Under the pieces are notes generated by a model that worked only from the letters and a program-made list of their open reading frames with translations, did not search any database and was not told the origin of the DNA. From positions 1 through 26,006 of IMG/VR virus record IMGVR_UViG_3300044546_000642: a stretch of 26,006 nt of DNA; one strand, 5' to 3'. Numbering within the stretch: the stretch's first letter is position 1; every line of letters begins with the position of its first letter. The stretch is from a virus. The translations under genes and the position numbers were made by a program. Shown in pieces: positions 14,201 to 22,891 of the stretch.

Positions 14201-15612
14201 TATCCATGAGAATTAAGCCATTGCTCAGCGTCCCTAGCTCTTTTTTCAGCCGTCAAACTAGGAACTTTAAGTTCGTCTTTTAAAGCAATAGCCAAAGATT
14301 GCAAGGCACGTTCCGGTTCTCTCGTAATTGCGGCGTTAAGCAAATCTAGGTTTAGATTCCCAGCTTCCGCTGCTCGTTGGGAAATATCTCCGCTAATGTC
14401 TTGGTTAATCAAGGCCGCGAACTCTTTTAACTGAACAGCCGCTTGCTCGTTTTGTTGCCTTGCCGCTTCGGACATGGGAGGAAGAACTGAGGGAGTTACT
14501 TCGCCTGTCGCTTGACCCGATACGCTATCGCTAGGGCTTGTTTTAGGGACTTCCCCTCCCTGACCCCCAGTTTCAGGTTCCGGCGAAACGCCGCCTTGCT
14601 TTGTTTTTTCTCCAGTGGCACTAGTCTCACCTCCTTCAAGTTGACGCATCAGAGCCTCGGCAAGCTCACCATCGGAATCCGTAGAAACAGGCTCTAGAGG
14701 AGCTTCATCTGCGTTAAATCCTGCAATTTTGGTGAGTTTCTTACCAAGAGCAGTTGGCTTGTTCATCATTGCTCCAGCTACAGTCATTGCAGCAAGGCGA
14801 GCAAAATCAAAATTACCGTCTTCCATCGCTTGGCGAATGGTTTCAGCAGCAAGCTCCGTTCCGGCCCCAAACACCACGTTGGCAAGGTTTTCAATTCGTG
14901 CCTTGCCGATTGCAGTGGTTAGCTCTTTAGCTGCTGACTTTGAAAGAAGTTGACGGCTGAACGAAACAGCGTCTTTTACGTTTGAAAAACTAGGACGAAA
15001 TGCCACAGCATTCGGGGCAATTTGACCAATACCACTAGATACTGGATACCGTTCTTGGGCTGTTTTCAGGTAACCTTGCCATTGTTTGTAAGATTCAGGA
15101 GCAACGTACTCAAAAGCCATGTTTTGAGCTTGATCTGTAGCCCAGTAAGCAGCAGCAGAAGCGGCTACACCCCCAACAAATGCCGCACCAAGAGCCACAG
15201 GCCCAGTAGGAACCGCAACTAGTCCCGCTCCTGCCGCACCAACAGGAAAAGCACCCACAGCAGCTAACGTAGGAACAGCAACATCCACAGCTTGAGCAGT
15301 ACCCGCAGCTATAGCACCTAGTTTACTTTTTGGTTCCTCAATCCCAGTTGAAACAGCTTCCTCTGGTGGGGTAGCTACAGGAGCCGCTTCTTCTGGTGGA
15401 GTAACTACAGGAGCGGGAGCTTGGGCATCAGGTTGGGGAAGAACAATATCGGGAGCAGCTTGCTCAGTTGGCTGCATTTCAGGTTCCCTAAGAGGATCGT
15501 TCTCTGTAGCCAGACGGATTTCGTCATCCGATGGAACCAAAACTTGATCGGAAGACGGATCGGAATCTTCTAGGTTAGTAGACAAAAGTACGTTACGGAG
15601 TGCTTCAGACAT
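11245..15612 (-). CDS. Large internal virion protein (gp16-like)
   Basis: 1455 aa, similar in size and place to T7 gp16 (1318 aa), the ejection protein that crosses the cell envelope. Residues 1-95 are acidic and Pro/Ala-rich with a TPPEEA repeat. Residues 98-158 are strongly hydrophobic and Gly/Ala-rich (VDVAVPTLAAVGAFPVGAAG), suggesting membrane insertion. Residues 160-1455 are mostly helical, with no domain I can name. The N-terminal transglycosylase of T7 gp16 is not visible; instead the neighbouring gp15-like protein has a lysozyme domain. It starts 3 nt after that gene's stop and is followed by the tail fibre. No SD. Confidence 0.8.
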   Translation of the reverse strand: MSEALRNVLLSTNLEDSDPSSDQVLVPSDDEIRLATENDPLREPEMQPTEQAAPDIVLPQPDAQAPAPVVTPPEEAAPVATPPEEAVSTGIEEPKSKLGAIAAGTAQAVDVAVPTLAAVGAFPVGAAGAGLVAVPTGPVALGAAFVGGVAASAAAYWATDQAQNMAFEYVAPESYKQWQGYLKTAQERYPVSSGIGQIAPNAVAFRPSFSNVKDAVSFSRQLLSKSAAKELTTAIGKARIENLANVVFGAGTELAAETIRQAMEDGNFDFARLAAMTVAGAMMNKPTALGKKLTKIAGFNADEAPLEPVSTDSDGELAEALMRQLEGGETSATGEKTKQGGVSPEPETGGQGGEVPKTSPSDSVSGQATGEVTPSVLPPMSEAARQQNEQAAVQLKEFAALINQDISGDISQRAAEAGNLNLDLLNAAITREPERALQSLAIALKDELKVPSLTAEKRARDAEQWLNSHGYEERIEALRSSAKTSDELNYQIIAARYMTERAIEALSKAEQKVRATNSEEALAEAVSLFLEVKRVLKPAERIRGNWGRMGHAFRNMDPKFRNIATINKLMKQAGIDDFQNLTKDKSEQLMGMISLALKSDNPKAFARIANMSEMDIAVGSLGEAMTGSVMSVVDTSIINVIGGAAETVLAPINGTLSGSYGVVVNSLKRLFGKSKDEDVIRELATVEASLNYFKYATKRFDSNLKAFASIVGNSEIKFGEAASKLEEIRGGMPVERGQRITDPKSWSQKAASVVYGKLGKYRTRGWITSETYNIDPNKNPMGAVFVDAIGEVFRSVHRTILAADDFVKASNAYAAAHTKLFIEGREKGLKGDDLNSYINERIDILIDSNNRLYTRDRIMDDVRKEVESEGITGADAYGEVIKRTDEKFNTEMGELAKFADDWARQVTYQSELGNRLNGKPTIGKSFQAIMQAHPLIRLSLGFLFVQTPVNLFKMTGRYLPTAALLEKAASIRFSGGKQPFTSLRNIQKEYTEAYASGDPFRISQARGRQLAGSAFTALALWGGANNLMTDGGPKNKESRKLWLSKGNIPYAFKIPKDFWIGRWLKEEIKNNPNAIPPDGETEEHYLFEFKRLHEPTAAFLMASADIVAYMKRPEYDERDAADMVGILSLVVGTQLTEKVFLNNIKQWSDLFKGVSEDQRDIGRKLTTYLGRRSASLVTPVMESTDPVIYDLNSYTQHMARRMPETTREIVFGQDMYLPKAYNLLGEDIDAAITGIPLVDHFNPFYVSSTKNDPIIEELLNLNQNYSSPEKYYGTEDGKGWDIRGFVYKGGLFSKLASDSDDTRDFSAQKFLDLLKAEDVKENEADLGLLYQNLGVKTMPKLGQDAYDRWQENIGQIKIKGMSLRDTLEMVIKSDGYQSLENEILQGEENPRAKLLMSYISTYRSTALELTKEEYPEFKRASLVKNITNKALKGGVKREGLKGIRKQVEDALNFPN
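15357..15414 (-). repeat. 30-nt tandem duplication in gp16-like N-terminus
   Basis: Two 28-nt copies (15357-15384 and 15387-15414) with 3 differences and a 30-nt offset encode the repeated (A/V)-P-V-V/A-T-P-P-E-E-A unit of the Pro-rich linker. In-frame and probably tolerant of copy-number change. Confidence 0.55.
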
Positions 15613-15615
15613 AGA

Positions 15616-18444
15616 TTAAAGGGAACGCTGTTTGCTTAGAGCTTTTTGTTGACGGAGAAACTGAGCAATGTTTGTTTGAATTCGTTTTTGAACATACTCA
15701 TCAAGATTGCTTCCTGTAAAGCCTTTCTGTTGTCCTTCCTGTAAAAGATTATTTCTAACTTCTTCACTGTCAATACCCAATGTATTCATTAGCTGGGAAA
15801 GTGTAGTGTTGTTAAGGTCGGTAGGTTGAGCAACAGCAGCGTCTCCAGAATCAAAAAGAGCGATTTCTTTCAATCTACGGTTTTGAAGCCCCTTAGACTT
15901 AACTTTAACACCGTTTTTTGTCTCGTTAATGTATTCTACCATTTTCTGCTTCATTGCTGCTGGGTTCCCACCGAACCGCTTAATAACTGAAACACCTTCC
16001 CCTGTGTTGTAATCGAAAGAGATCAGCGCATTGCGTTGACCTTGACTAAGCATGATTCCAGCTTCTTCTTGAGCCATATCAATTCGCTCAGCGTGAGAAG
16101 CAATTTCCTCATTAAGCCGCTGAGCAGCCTCTTCTTTAGTGATAACTTCCCCTTCAAAACTTCGGGTTCCGTGTCCAATAGACCATTGTTTGTTATCCCA
16201 GTAAGCTTTTTCGTAGAACCCTTCAGCATCTTGAAGAAATGAGATCAAGTTCTGAGTTTGAGCAGGAGCGTCAATAATTCCTTGTTTTGCCTCACCTAAC
16301 ACCGCATCGAACTCGCGTTCATTTCGGAAGATAGGAGTATTCATTGGATTCTTTTTTATTTCCTCCACAGGAACAAGAATACCGTCTTCTGTTTTACCAG
16401 AAAGAACCGCTTTAGGACCGTAACCAATAATCGAAACCATTTTCTGATAAGCGTTATTTAGTCGTTGTTTTTCCTCCCCAGTAGCTACTCCTATTTGCTG
16501 AGCTAGGTATCGGAGTTCCTGCGGAGCTTTAGCAATTCGGACTTTAAAATCTACCGTTTCTGGTGTTGTAAGCCCAGACGGAGAAATAAATTGAAGCTGA
16601 TCAACCGCATCTTCAAAAACTGCAACTTTGTTAGCCATTGCTCCATATTGTTTAATGTTTTCTTGCTCTTTAGCAGCAGCAAGTGGGTTGTTTGTTTCGT
16701 TTAACTTTTGTGAAAGTCGTTTGGTTGTTTCGGAGTAAGCTTCGTTTACTGCTTCTTGAACAACACCAGCCCTACGTGTAGCGTTTTCTGGTTGACGCAA
16801 AGAAGGGTCGGCATTCAGTTTACGAGAAACAAGCTCAGTTGCGGTGTTGCGGAATACTTCTTCTCCAAATGTTTGAAGATCAGCAATTTTTTCGGTTTGA
16901 CCTCCGCTAAGTGCAGCAATTTCTCCTAAAGCCCCTTTTGGAATAACCAAGCTGGTAGCAAGTCCCTCCATGTTTCCTAGTTTACTGCTAAAGCCACCCT
17001 CATTCAGATAAGTCCCGATGTCAGCAGCGTCCTGCGCTTTCTTAGCGTATTTTTCGTAAGTAGCTCTTGTAAGTTGTTTACTGTCGTACATTGTCCGCAA
17101 AAGCTGTGCCGTTCCTAGCGGATCATTGATCATCTCGGTTTCAAGCCACCGAACGTCTTGAAGATAGTTTTGCTCGCTTTCTAGTGTTTCTTGAAAATCT
17201 ACTCGCAAGTCCCTTACTACACGCCTAAGTGCTGAAGGATTGTTTGCAAGTTCTGGATTGTCTTTTAAAGCGGCTTCTCTTCCAATTTTATCCAAATCGG
17301 TAGTAGTGTTTAGCGAGTCAAAAGTGCCTTGATCCTCGGCTTCTTGAAACACATTCAAAATGTTTTCTTCAAATTTTTTATTCTGCTCAGAAACTTTGTT
17401 TTTATTGATTGACTCAAGTTGAACAGCTTTGTTTTCCCAAGTTGCGTAAGCCCCACTAATAGCGGATTGAACCTCGGAAATGTCGGCCCAAGCTCCTGTT
17501 CCTGCTTTAAGCTTTGAAGCGGCATCCCTGAGAACCATCATGGCTTCTCTTGGAAGCATTTCTCCGTTGTTAACGGAGGCGTTGAGTCCCGCCACAAACG
17601 ATGAAGTAAACTGCTTTGTGGCATCTACTTGGGGGAAATCACGCCGAATGTTATCATAAGTAGTTTGAATGTCGCGGATAGAAGCGTCAGCAGCCAAAGA
17701 GCGATCATTGTCGTTTTCTAGCTTTAATCCTTCAATCAGCCCCTTAGTAAGACCGGAAATGTTTTGATCCAATCCTTCAAGTCTTGCGTTGTTAAAATTA
17801 GTTTCTCTTGCTCTCCGTGTAGAAGCAGCCACCCGCAACACTTCAGGGAAAGCGGCTTCTCTAAAAGCAGCGTAAGCCAGGGGGGAGCTAGTGACACCGG
17901 AACTGTTTGCATACTCATCAATGTAAGTGCTGAGAGTTGATTCAATAGGCTCAGTGCTGTCGGCTGTAGTCAGGGATTCGGCTTTGCCTTCCAGAAAGGC
18001 CGGAAGTCCAGTGAGAGCCATGTTTTTAGCTCCCTGCTCAAGATAGGCAAAACGGTATCTAGGATGGGCATTTTTAGGAAACAACCCCTGCTCTGCGGCT
18101 TTGTCTATTCCTAGTTTAAATACTTCAGCAACTTTAGTGGGGTCTACAATAGCGTCAGTCTTGGCTTTCTCTACTTGCGATCCTTCCCACTCCTTACGTT
18201 GGGTATAAGCAAGCTTACCAATCTCAGCGTTGAAATACTGAAGACCTTCAGCAAGCATGAATAGCCCTTTGTCTGGGGCTGTCTTTCCAATGTAGGGGGT
18301 GGGCTGCTGAACTGTGCTAGAAGCTCTTACTTGAGGAGGATTACCGACAGCCCTGCCTTGGAAATTAACCCTACCAGAAGGGTTGATCTGCATTAGATCT
18401 GTATCTGCTGCCCTTCTAGGTACTACGCGAGGAGGAATTGCCAT
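15616..18444 (-). CDS. Internal virion protein (gp15-like) with T4-type lysozyme domain
   Basis: 942 aa, longer than T7 gp15 (747). Residues 1-720 are mainly helical, as expected for the inner-core/ejection-channel protein. Residues about 729-870 form a GH24 (T4/RRRD-type) lysozyme: Glu741 in DAEGF, Asp750 nine residues later, and Ser755 before IGHGT, aligning with T4 lysozyme Glu11, Asp20 and Thr26; later NALISFDYNTGEG and LQNRRLKEIALF match the family helices. It likely opens peptidoglycan locally during DNA entry. The final 70 residues are helical and charged. The tight 3-nt spacings on both sides place it in the core-protein operon. T7 has its murein-cutting domain in gp16 instead. Confidence 0.85.
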   Translation of the reverse strand: MAIPPRVVPRRAADTDLMQINPSGRVNFQGRAVGNPPQVRASSTVQQPTPYIGKTAPDKGLFMLAEGLQYFNAEIGKLAYTQRKEWEGSQVEKAKTDAIVDPTKVAEVFKLGIDKAAEQGLFPKNAHPRYRFAYLEQGAKNMALTGLPAFLEGKAESLTTADSTEPIESTLSTYIDEYANSSGVTSSPLAYAAFREAAFPEVLRVAASTRRARETNFNNARLEGLDQNISGLTKGLIEGLKLENDNDRSLAADASIRDIQTTYDNIRRDFPQVDATKQFTSSFVAGLNASVNNGEMLPREAMMVLRDAASKLKAGTGAWADISEVQSAISGAYATWENKAVQLESINKNKVSEQNKKFEENILNVFQEAEDQGTFDSLNTTTDLDKIGREAALKDNPELANNPSALRRVVRDLRVDFQETLESEQNYLQDVRWLETEMINDPLGTAQLLRTMYDSKQLTRATYEKYAKKAQDAADIGTYLNEGGFSSKLGNMEGLATSLVIPKGALGEIAALSGGQTEKIADLQTFGEEVFRNTATELVSRKLNADPSLRQPENATRRAGVVQEAVNEAYSETTKRLSQKLNETNNPLAAAKEQENIKQYGAMANKVAVFEDAVDQLQFISPSGLTTPETVDFKVRIAKAPQELRYLAQQIGVATGEEKQRLNNAYQKMVSIIGYGPKAVLSGKTEDGILVPVEEIKKNPMNTPIFRNEREFDAVLGEAKQGIIDAPAQTQNLISFLQDAEGFYEKAYWDNKQWSIGHGTRSFEGEVITKEEAAQRLNEEIASHAERIDMAQEEAGIMLSQGQRNALISFDYNTGEGVSVIKRFGGNPAAMKQKMVEYINETKNGVKVKSKGLQNRRLKEIALFDSGDAAVAQPTDLNNTTLSQLMNTLGIDSEEVRNNLLQEGQQKGFTGSNLDEYVQKRIQTNIAQFLRQQKALSKQRSL

Positions 18445-18447
18445 ACT

Positions 18448-19233
18448 TTAGCCCCAAGCTTTCGTAGTAGTTTTGGAGGTAGTGGGAGTCCTAGGGGGAG
18501 CTTTAAGAGCCTGACCCAATCCCTTGTAGTCAACTTGGTTTGCCGCACTAGCCATTCCACCAGCCGCAGTCAGGAACGAAGCAAAGGCGTTTGGAGGTTG
18601 TTCCATTTGAGAAGGATCGTTGATGCGTGCTAGATTAAAAGTAGAACCCAAAGTATTAGAAGCAAGTCCACGTTGTAGCTGGTTGTAGTCAAAACCATAC
18701 TGCATATCGTAAGATTCTTTGGCACGAGAAAGCTGAGTCCGGACATCGCTGGAGCTTTGCTCGTAGTCAGCCAACAGAAATCCTTTCTCGCGTTCCATTA
18801 CCATTCGGTCTGAATACTCGTTACGCGCATAATCAGCAAGCAAAGCTGACACTGAAAGCCCACCGACACCCCCTTCAGCAGCCCTAACTAGAGCCGTAGC
18901 AGAAGCTTCTTTGTATGCTTTACCTACCTGACTAACTTCACTGTCCATAGCAGAAAGCTGGCGATTAAATTCTTGATCTGTGTTTTGCAGTGACCTAGTA
19001 GCATCTTCCATCATGTACTGCATACTCAAAAGCTGTGCCGCTTGCTGCTCAGAAAAAATCTGCTGCATCTGGATTCCTTCCATCTCGGAGCGTTGACGCT
19101 CAAGCATGGAAAGATAGCTTGCTTGGGCAGCAGATGATTCAGAAGCTTGCTGCTGTTGCTGGTAAGAAACGTAAGTAGTAGCAGCCGTAGCTGCCACAGT
19201 AATCAAGGCTGCTGATAAACCGTAGTCACACAT
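18448..19233 (-). CDS. Internal virion protein (gp14-like)
   Basis: 261 aa (T7 gp14 is 196). The N-terminus is hydrophobic (LSAALITVAATAATTYVSY, about 6-24), followed by a long Gln/Ser-rich helical region (QQQQQASESSAAQ), a GGVGGLSVSALLADY segment at about 121-135, and a basic Pro/Thr-rich C-terminus ending KTTTKAWG. GL/SG-turn plus ADYxxNE is typical of gp14-type core proteins of T7-like phages, which form an outer-membrane pore during ejection. It lies between the gp13-like and gp15-like genes with 3-nt gaps, matching T7 order. Confidence 0.8.
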   Translation of the reverse strand: MCDYGLSAALITVAATAATTYVSYQQQQQASESSAAQASYLSMLERQRSEMEGIQMQQIFSEQQAAQLLSMQYMMEDATRSLQNTDQEFNRQLSAMDSEVSQVGKAYKEASATALVRAAEGGVGGLSVSALLADYARNEYSDRMVMEREKGFLLADYEQSSSDVRTQLSRAKESYDMQYGFDYNQLQRGLASNTLGSTFNLARINDPSQMEQPPNAFASFLTAAGGMASAANQVDYKGLGQALKAPPRTPTTSKTTTKAWG

Positions 19234-19236
19234 AAG

Positions 19237-19719
19237 TTATTGTTTATGGATAAATTCGTAAAAAGGCAAGTCCATGTTTCCAAGTTGTCTGTGCTTTGCT
19301 ATAAACCTAAAACCCATGAATCTCAACCATTTAATGTGGATGTCGTTTTTAGCGTAGACCACGTTGCCAAGTAAAGGGTGTTTTTGGTGTAGGAAAGGCA
19401 TCCAATCCTTGCAGTAGCGGAGAAACTCCCTGTGGATGTCTTTAATCTGAGGGGTTCCCATCATCCATATGGCCCCGAACTGCTCGTTACAGTCAGTCAC
19501 CCCGAATATGGCAACCGGAGTGCCGTCTTTAAGGGTTAGCGTCCAGCAAGCATCTCCGGACAATTCCACACCTTGAGCCAGTAGATCCGAAGGATCAGCG
19601 TCTTCATCGTGGAAGCTCCGCATTTCAATTAAGTCTGCTTTACGCAAACGAGGCCCGATAAAGTAAGCGTCCTCTTTTTCGGCGTTTCTGACAATTACTG
19701 TTCGGTATTCAAGAATCAC
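19237..19719 (-). CDS. gp13-like protein with GNAT-like fold (DUF2833 type)
   Basis: 160 aa (T7 gp13 is 138), GTG start at 19719, 3 nt after the tail tubular B stop. It begins VIVRNAEKEDAYFIGPRLRKAD, like the first strand and helix of GNAT acetyltransferases, with VAIFGVTD as the middle strand and YAKNDIHIKWLRFMGFRFI near the end, the usual GNAT alpha4 layout. The acetyl-CoA pyrophosphate loop (R/QxxGxG/A) is not apparent, so catalysis is doubtful. In T7, gp13 is needed for proper internal core assembly. The role is inferred from synteny. Confidence 0.75.
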   Translation of the reverse strand: MILEYRTVIVRNAEKEDAYFIGPRLRKADLIEMRSFHDEDADPSDLLAQGVELSGDACWTLTLKDGTPVAIFGVTDCNEQFGAIWMMGTPQIKDIHREFLRYCKDWMPFLHQKHPLLGNVVYAKNDIHIKWLRFMGFRFIAKHRQLGNMDLPFYEFIHKQ

Positions 19720-19722
19720 GAA

Positions 19723-22176
19723 TTAAAATCGTTGTGCTCTGGTGACGTAGAATCCTTCCCAATCTGTTGTCATCAGACTAGACGGAAAAGGGGAATCGTT
19801 AACAATTGTCACACTCAAGCCTTCATTTTTACTCATTATTGGGAACCTAAAAGTACCGTTCTGGAGAGTCAAGGAGCTAATCAAACTGCCTCCTGTGCCT
19901 ATACGTGGCCCAGTGTAGGAATACTTGTAAGTGGATCTGTATTCGGGAGTTACCTCAACACGGAAATACAAGCTTTTGTTAAAAGTTATTGATCCTGTTT
20001 TTAGTTGAAAACGTCCGTCAGTTAGCGCAACCCTGCTGTTGCCAGAACCAGATCCGGTACGAATCATTGGTTTAGAGAACTTGTAAAAGAGGGAATAATT
20101 AATTCCAATCCAGAGGGGAACTGAAGTTACGTTTCCTTTGATGACTACGGTAGTTGCGGTTTGGGAGACTTTTGGGTAAACCCTTCCAGATGTGGAGTTT
20201 AAAGCTATGTTGGCTCGGCTGGTAACCTCTACATCATCATTTGCTGCTGAGATCGTGTAGGGCAGTGTGATAGTGGTTTGGTCTAGAGCAGTGTTAAAAG
20301 TCCGAGTTAGTCCAGTTTCAGTAATCTTCCTATCCAGACAAATAGTGAAATCCGAATCAGTATCAGTGTATCCAGATTCAATGTTAATCTTTTCAAGAAA
20401 AACACCGTCTGACCTACTAACAAGGAGATATAAGATGTTGTCCAAGAACTCTATACCTAGAATGTTTGCTGAAGAATCAATAGTCCACTTAGACCACGAA
20501 GATTGTAGTTTTTCATCCCCAGTAAAAAAGTATTTGTAGATGTAGAGTGTGTTTTTGTTCTCGTCACACATGAAAGCACATATCTGCTCGTTGCTAGAAG
20601 CTGTCATGTATGTGATGTTGCCTTTGATGTAAGAAGGAATTGATGCTGAAATATCAACAGCGTTAAATTCCAAGGTATCTTGGGTTACATAATACTCCAT
20701 AATTCCGGAGAAAGCCCCGCGATTAAAGGGAAAGAAGATGTTTTTACCAACGACAAGGGGCTTACCATCCTTCAAAGCATTAAACTCTGTGGTTTGCTGG
20801 ATACTAGCTGTTTTAGGTGTCAGAACGTCCTGAGAGGAAAGGTAGAACTGAGCCTGATCTGCAAACAAAACCAATCGCTCAGAGAACGGAACAGCGTGCC
20901 TGAGAACCGACACAAGAGTGTGGCTACTTGCTACGTCAATAGGATCGGAATCTAGCAGTGAAGTAGTGTCTGTCCTGAAAAAGTTGAAAAATCCAGAGGT
21001 TTCTGAAAGGATTACGTTTTCGTCCGAAAGGAACCCTAGCCGAGTCCTAAAAAAGAAAATATCGTTCAAAGTGTTACCAACAAAACTAGGAGGAGGGTTG
21101 CTTAAATCAGTTCCTACGTTCCTCTGCGACCACGAAGGAATGGTGTAGGTTTCAGCCCCGACAGCAATAGTTTGTCCAGCACAGGAGCTAAGAGCAAACT
21201 CACCGTTAGCAAGCCTGACAAGAACGTGAGGCATCGTGTTGGCATTTAACTCGTAAGCTTGATCCGGAGTTTGAGTCTCTTTCCAATATCCTGTTCCAAT
21301 CCCAGAGCCACTAGCAGCCACAAATTCAACCCAATAACCACTTTCGTCATCTTCCGAAAAGTCTGTTATTCTTACTTTTTGTCCGTGAAAAGCAACTAAT
21401 GGTAGGTCTGCTTCAGTTTTTTCCTCTTTAAACACGAGATTTAGTGCTGTGCTGTTAGAACTGCTTCCAGTGCTGTCAGCTACGTCAATAGTGAAGTCTG
21501 CTCCGTTTTTACGCTTAATATGGATGGACGAGTTGGTTACCGCACTGATGTCAAAAGTTGTGTTGATTCCGGTGTTAGCAACCAAAGCTGCCCTGATTTG
21601 TCCAGCGATTGTGGTTGTTGCGGCGTGCGGTAAATGGCTACTGTTGCCGCTAGTAATGCTAACTGAAGTACCGTTGAGAATTACCCGATAATCAGCCTCA
21701 AAAGCTCCTCGTGTAACAGTAACAACTGCTTGAATAGCTGCTGCTGGAGCTAACGCAGTACGCATCAAAGCTGTTTTTTTGGTGTTAAGAATGAACGTGT
21801 AATCAGCCACAGTAAGCGCACGGTAGTCTTGTTTTGGAGAGGTTGAGTTAAAATACGAAGGGATGGAGCTTCCCAAGATATTGACAGTTTTTTCGGTTCC
21901 TTGGAGATCGAACACCCTGACACTTGTTCCCGCAACGGAGAACACATACTGCTCTGTGGGGTCACGGTTAATGAAGTGAACAAAAGCGTTTGCAAGGGAG
22001 GAGTTCATTACCTTTTTGATGTGCTCAGTCGGGTTCCGTTTTACAAGACCCTCTACAACCGAACTAACCCCATTAATCTGTTCATCAGCTTGTGTAGCAA
22101 ACTTCAAAGCATCAGCCTGTTGACTGACACCGTTGATCAGGTTAGGGATGTTTGTTACTACAAGAGATTGAATCAT
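19723..22176 (-). CDS. Tail tubular protein B (gp12-like nozzle)
   Basis: 817 aa (T7 gp12 is 794). It starts MIQSLVVTNIPNLINGVSQQ, the conserved opening of T7-type tail nozzle proteins, followed by ADEQINGVSSVVEGLVKRNPTEH. The rest is beta-rich, with SFVGNTLNDIFFFRTRLGFLSDENVILSE near the middle, a strongly conserved nozzle stretch, and a C-terminal GFYVTRAQRF. It forms the hexameric tail tip on which the fibres sit. The ATG shares one base with the stop of tail tubular A (TAATG), so the two are coupled. Confidence 0.93.
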   Translation of the reverse strand: MIQSLVVTNIPNLINGVSQQADALKFATQADEQINGVSSVVEGLVKRNPTEHIKKVMNSSLANAFVHFINRDPTEQYVFSVAGTSVRVFDLQGTEKTVNILGSSIPSYFNSTSPKQDYRALTVADYTFILNTKKTALMRTALAPAAAIQAVVTVTRGAFEADYRVILNGTSVSITSGNSSHLPHAATTTIAGQIRAALVANTGINTTFDISAVTNSSIHIKRKNGADFTIDVADSTGSSSNSTALNLVFKEEKTEADLPLVAFHGQKVRITDFSEDDESGYWVEFVAASGSGIGTGYWKETQTPDQAYELNANTMPHVLVRLANGEFALSSCAGQTIAVGAETYTIPSWSQRNVGTDLSNPPPSFVGNTLNDIFFFRTRLGFLSDENVILSETSGFFNFFRTDTTSLLDSDPIDVASSHTLVSVLRHAVPFSERLVLFADQAQFYLSSQDVLTPKTASIQQTTEFNALKDGKPLVVGKNIFFPFNRGAFSGIMEYYVTQDTLEFNAVDISASIPSYIKGNITYMTASSNEQICAFMCDENKNTLYIYKYFFTGDEKLQSSWSKWTIDSSANILGIEFLDNILYLLVSRSDGVFLEKINIESGYTDTDSDFTICLDRKITETGLTRTFNTALDQTTITLPYTISAANDDVEVTSRANIALNSTSGRVYPKVSQTATTVVIKGNVTSVPLWIGINYSLFYKFSKPMIRTGSGSGNSRVALTDGRFQLKTGSITFNKSLYFRVEVTPEYRSTYKYSYTGPRIGTGGSLISSLTLQNGTFRFPIMSKNEGLSVTIVNDSPFPSSLMTTDWEGFYVTRAQRF

Positions 22177-22754
22177 TATCTGTCTAGGACGCTTGCTACA
22201 TCGTAGTTGTCAAACACACTGTAGTCTCCGGTATCTGCTTCATATTCACGTAGAGCAGCAAAAGCCGAAGCTTCATCTACAGCAAGCTGATTTGCGAGGT
22301 TATCACTACCTACCACTTTGGTCTGAAACACTCGCGTAGCTTTGGTTGTGATGTACGTCCTAAAAGGTTGTGGAAGGTAGTCCCAATCTAGAAGCTTAAC
22401 AAGGTCGGCTTTAAGATCGTAGTCAAACTCGTAAGTGTGGTTCTTGCTATCGTAGAGATAGGCTCCCCGCTGGACTACCTCAATGTAGAGGTAATCAACT
22501 TTGCTTACGTCTACCCGAACAATGTCAGGTGTAATTGAAATTCGTTTATCGTTAGCTCGGACAAGTAGATATTCTTTTTCGCTGTTGAAATGCCAACCCA
22601 TAGATTGGATTTGACGGCTGATTTCATCCAGAGTTTGTTCCGCTATGTCTGCGTCAACTGTGGTAGATCCCCCAAGTTGGTTAATAGGAGCTTCCCCGAT
22701 AGAAGAGAGCATCCAGTTTACAGCGTCCAGTTTAGAAGTAATAGAAAGTGCCAT
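22176..22754 (-). CDS. Tail tubular protein A (gp11-like gatekeeper)
   Basis: 192 aa (T7 gp11 is 196). It starts MALSITSKLDAVNWMLSSIGEAPINQL, a typical gp11 opening, followed by EQTLDEISRQIQSMGWHFNSEK, and ends in a basic/acidic DYDVASVLDR. It forms the ring between portal and nozzle. It lies downstream of the capsid gene, separated by the large hairpin at 22798-22880. No SD; the ATG follows an AT-rich stretch. Short overlap with tail tubular B. Confidence 0.92.
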   Translation of the reverse strand: MALSITSKLDAVNWMLSSIGEAPINQLGGSTTVDADIAEQTLDEISRQIQSMGWHFNSEKEYLLVRANDKRISITPDIVRVDVSKVDYLYIEVVQRGAYLYDSKNHTYEFDYDLKADLVKLLDWDYLPQPFRTYITTKATRVFQTKVVGSDNLANQLAVDEASAFAALREYEADTGDYSVFDNYDVASVLDR

Positions 22755-22797
22755 ATAAATGAAAGCTAGAGGGAATTTATCATTTGTTCAACTTAAA

Positions 22798-22880
22798 ATT
22801 TGAAAGGGAGGGAATCGGGCAGCAGAAGGTAAAATGAGCTAAACCCTTCTGACGAGAGCACCGAAACCCTCCCTTCAAAT
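22798..22880 (-). terminator. Two-tier hairpin after the capsid gene (candidate late terminator or RNA-processing site)
   Basis: The arms ATTTGAAAGGGAGGG (22798-22812) and CCCTCCCTTCAAAT (22867-22880) pair over 14 bp with one bulged base. Inside, CAGAAGG (22823-22829) pairs exactly with CCTTCTG (22845-22851) around a 15-nt loop. In the minus-strand sense it begins 11 nt after the capsid stop, and TTTT follows soon after the outer arm. T7 has its main late terminator in the same place. An RNase III-type processing site is an alternative. Confidence 0.7.
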
Positions 22881-22891
22881 GTTTTACAAGC

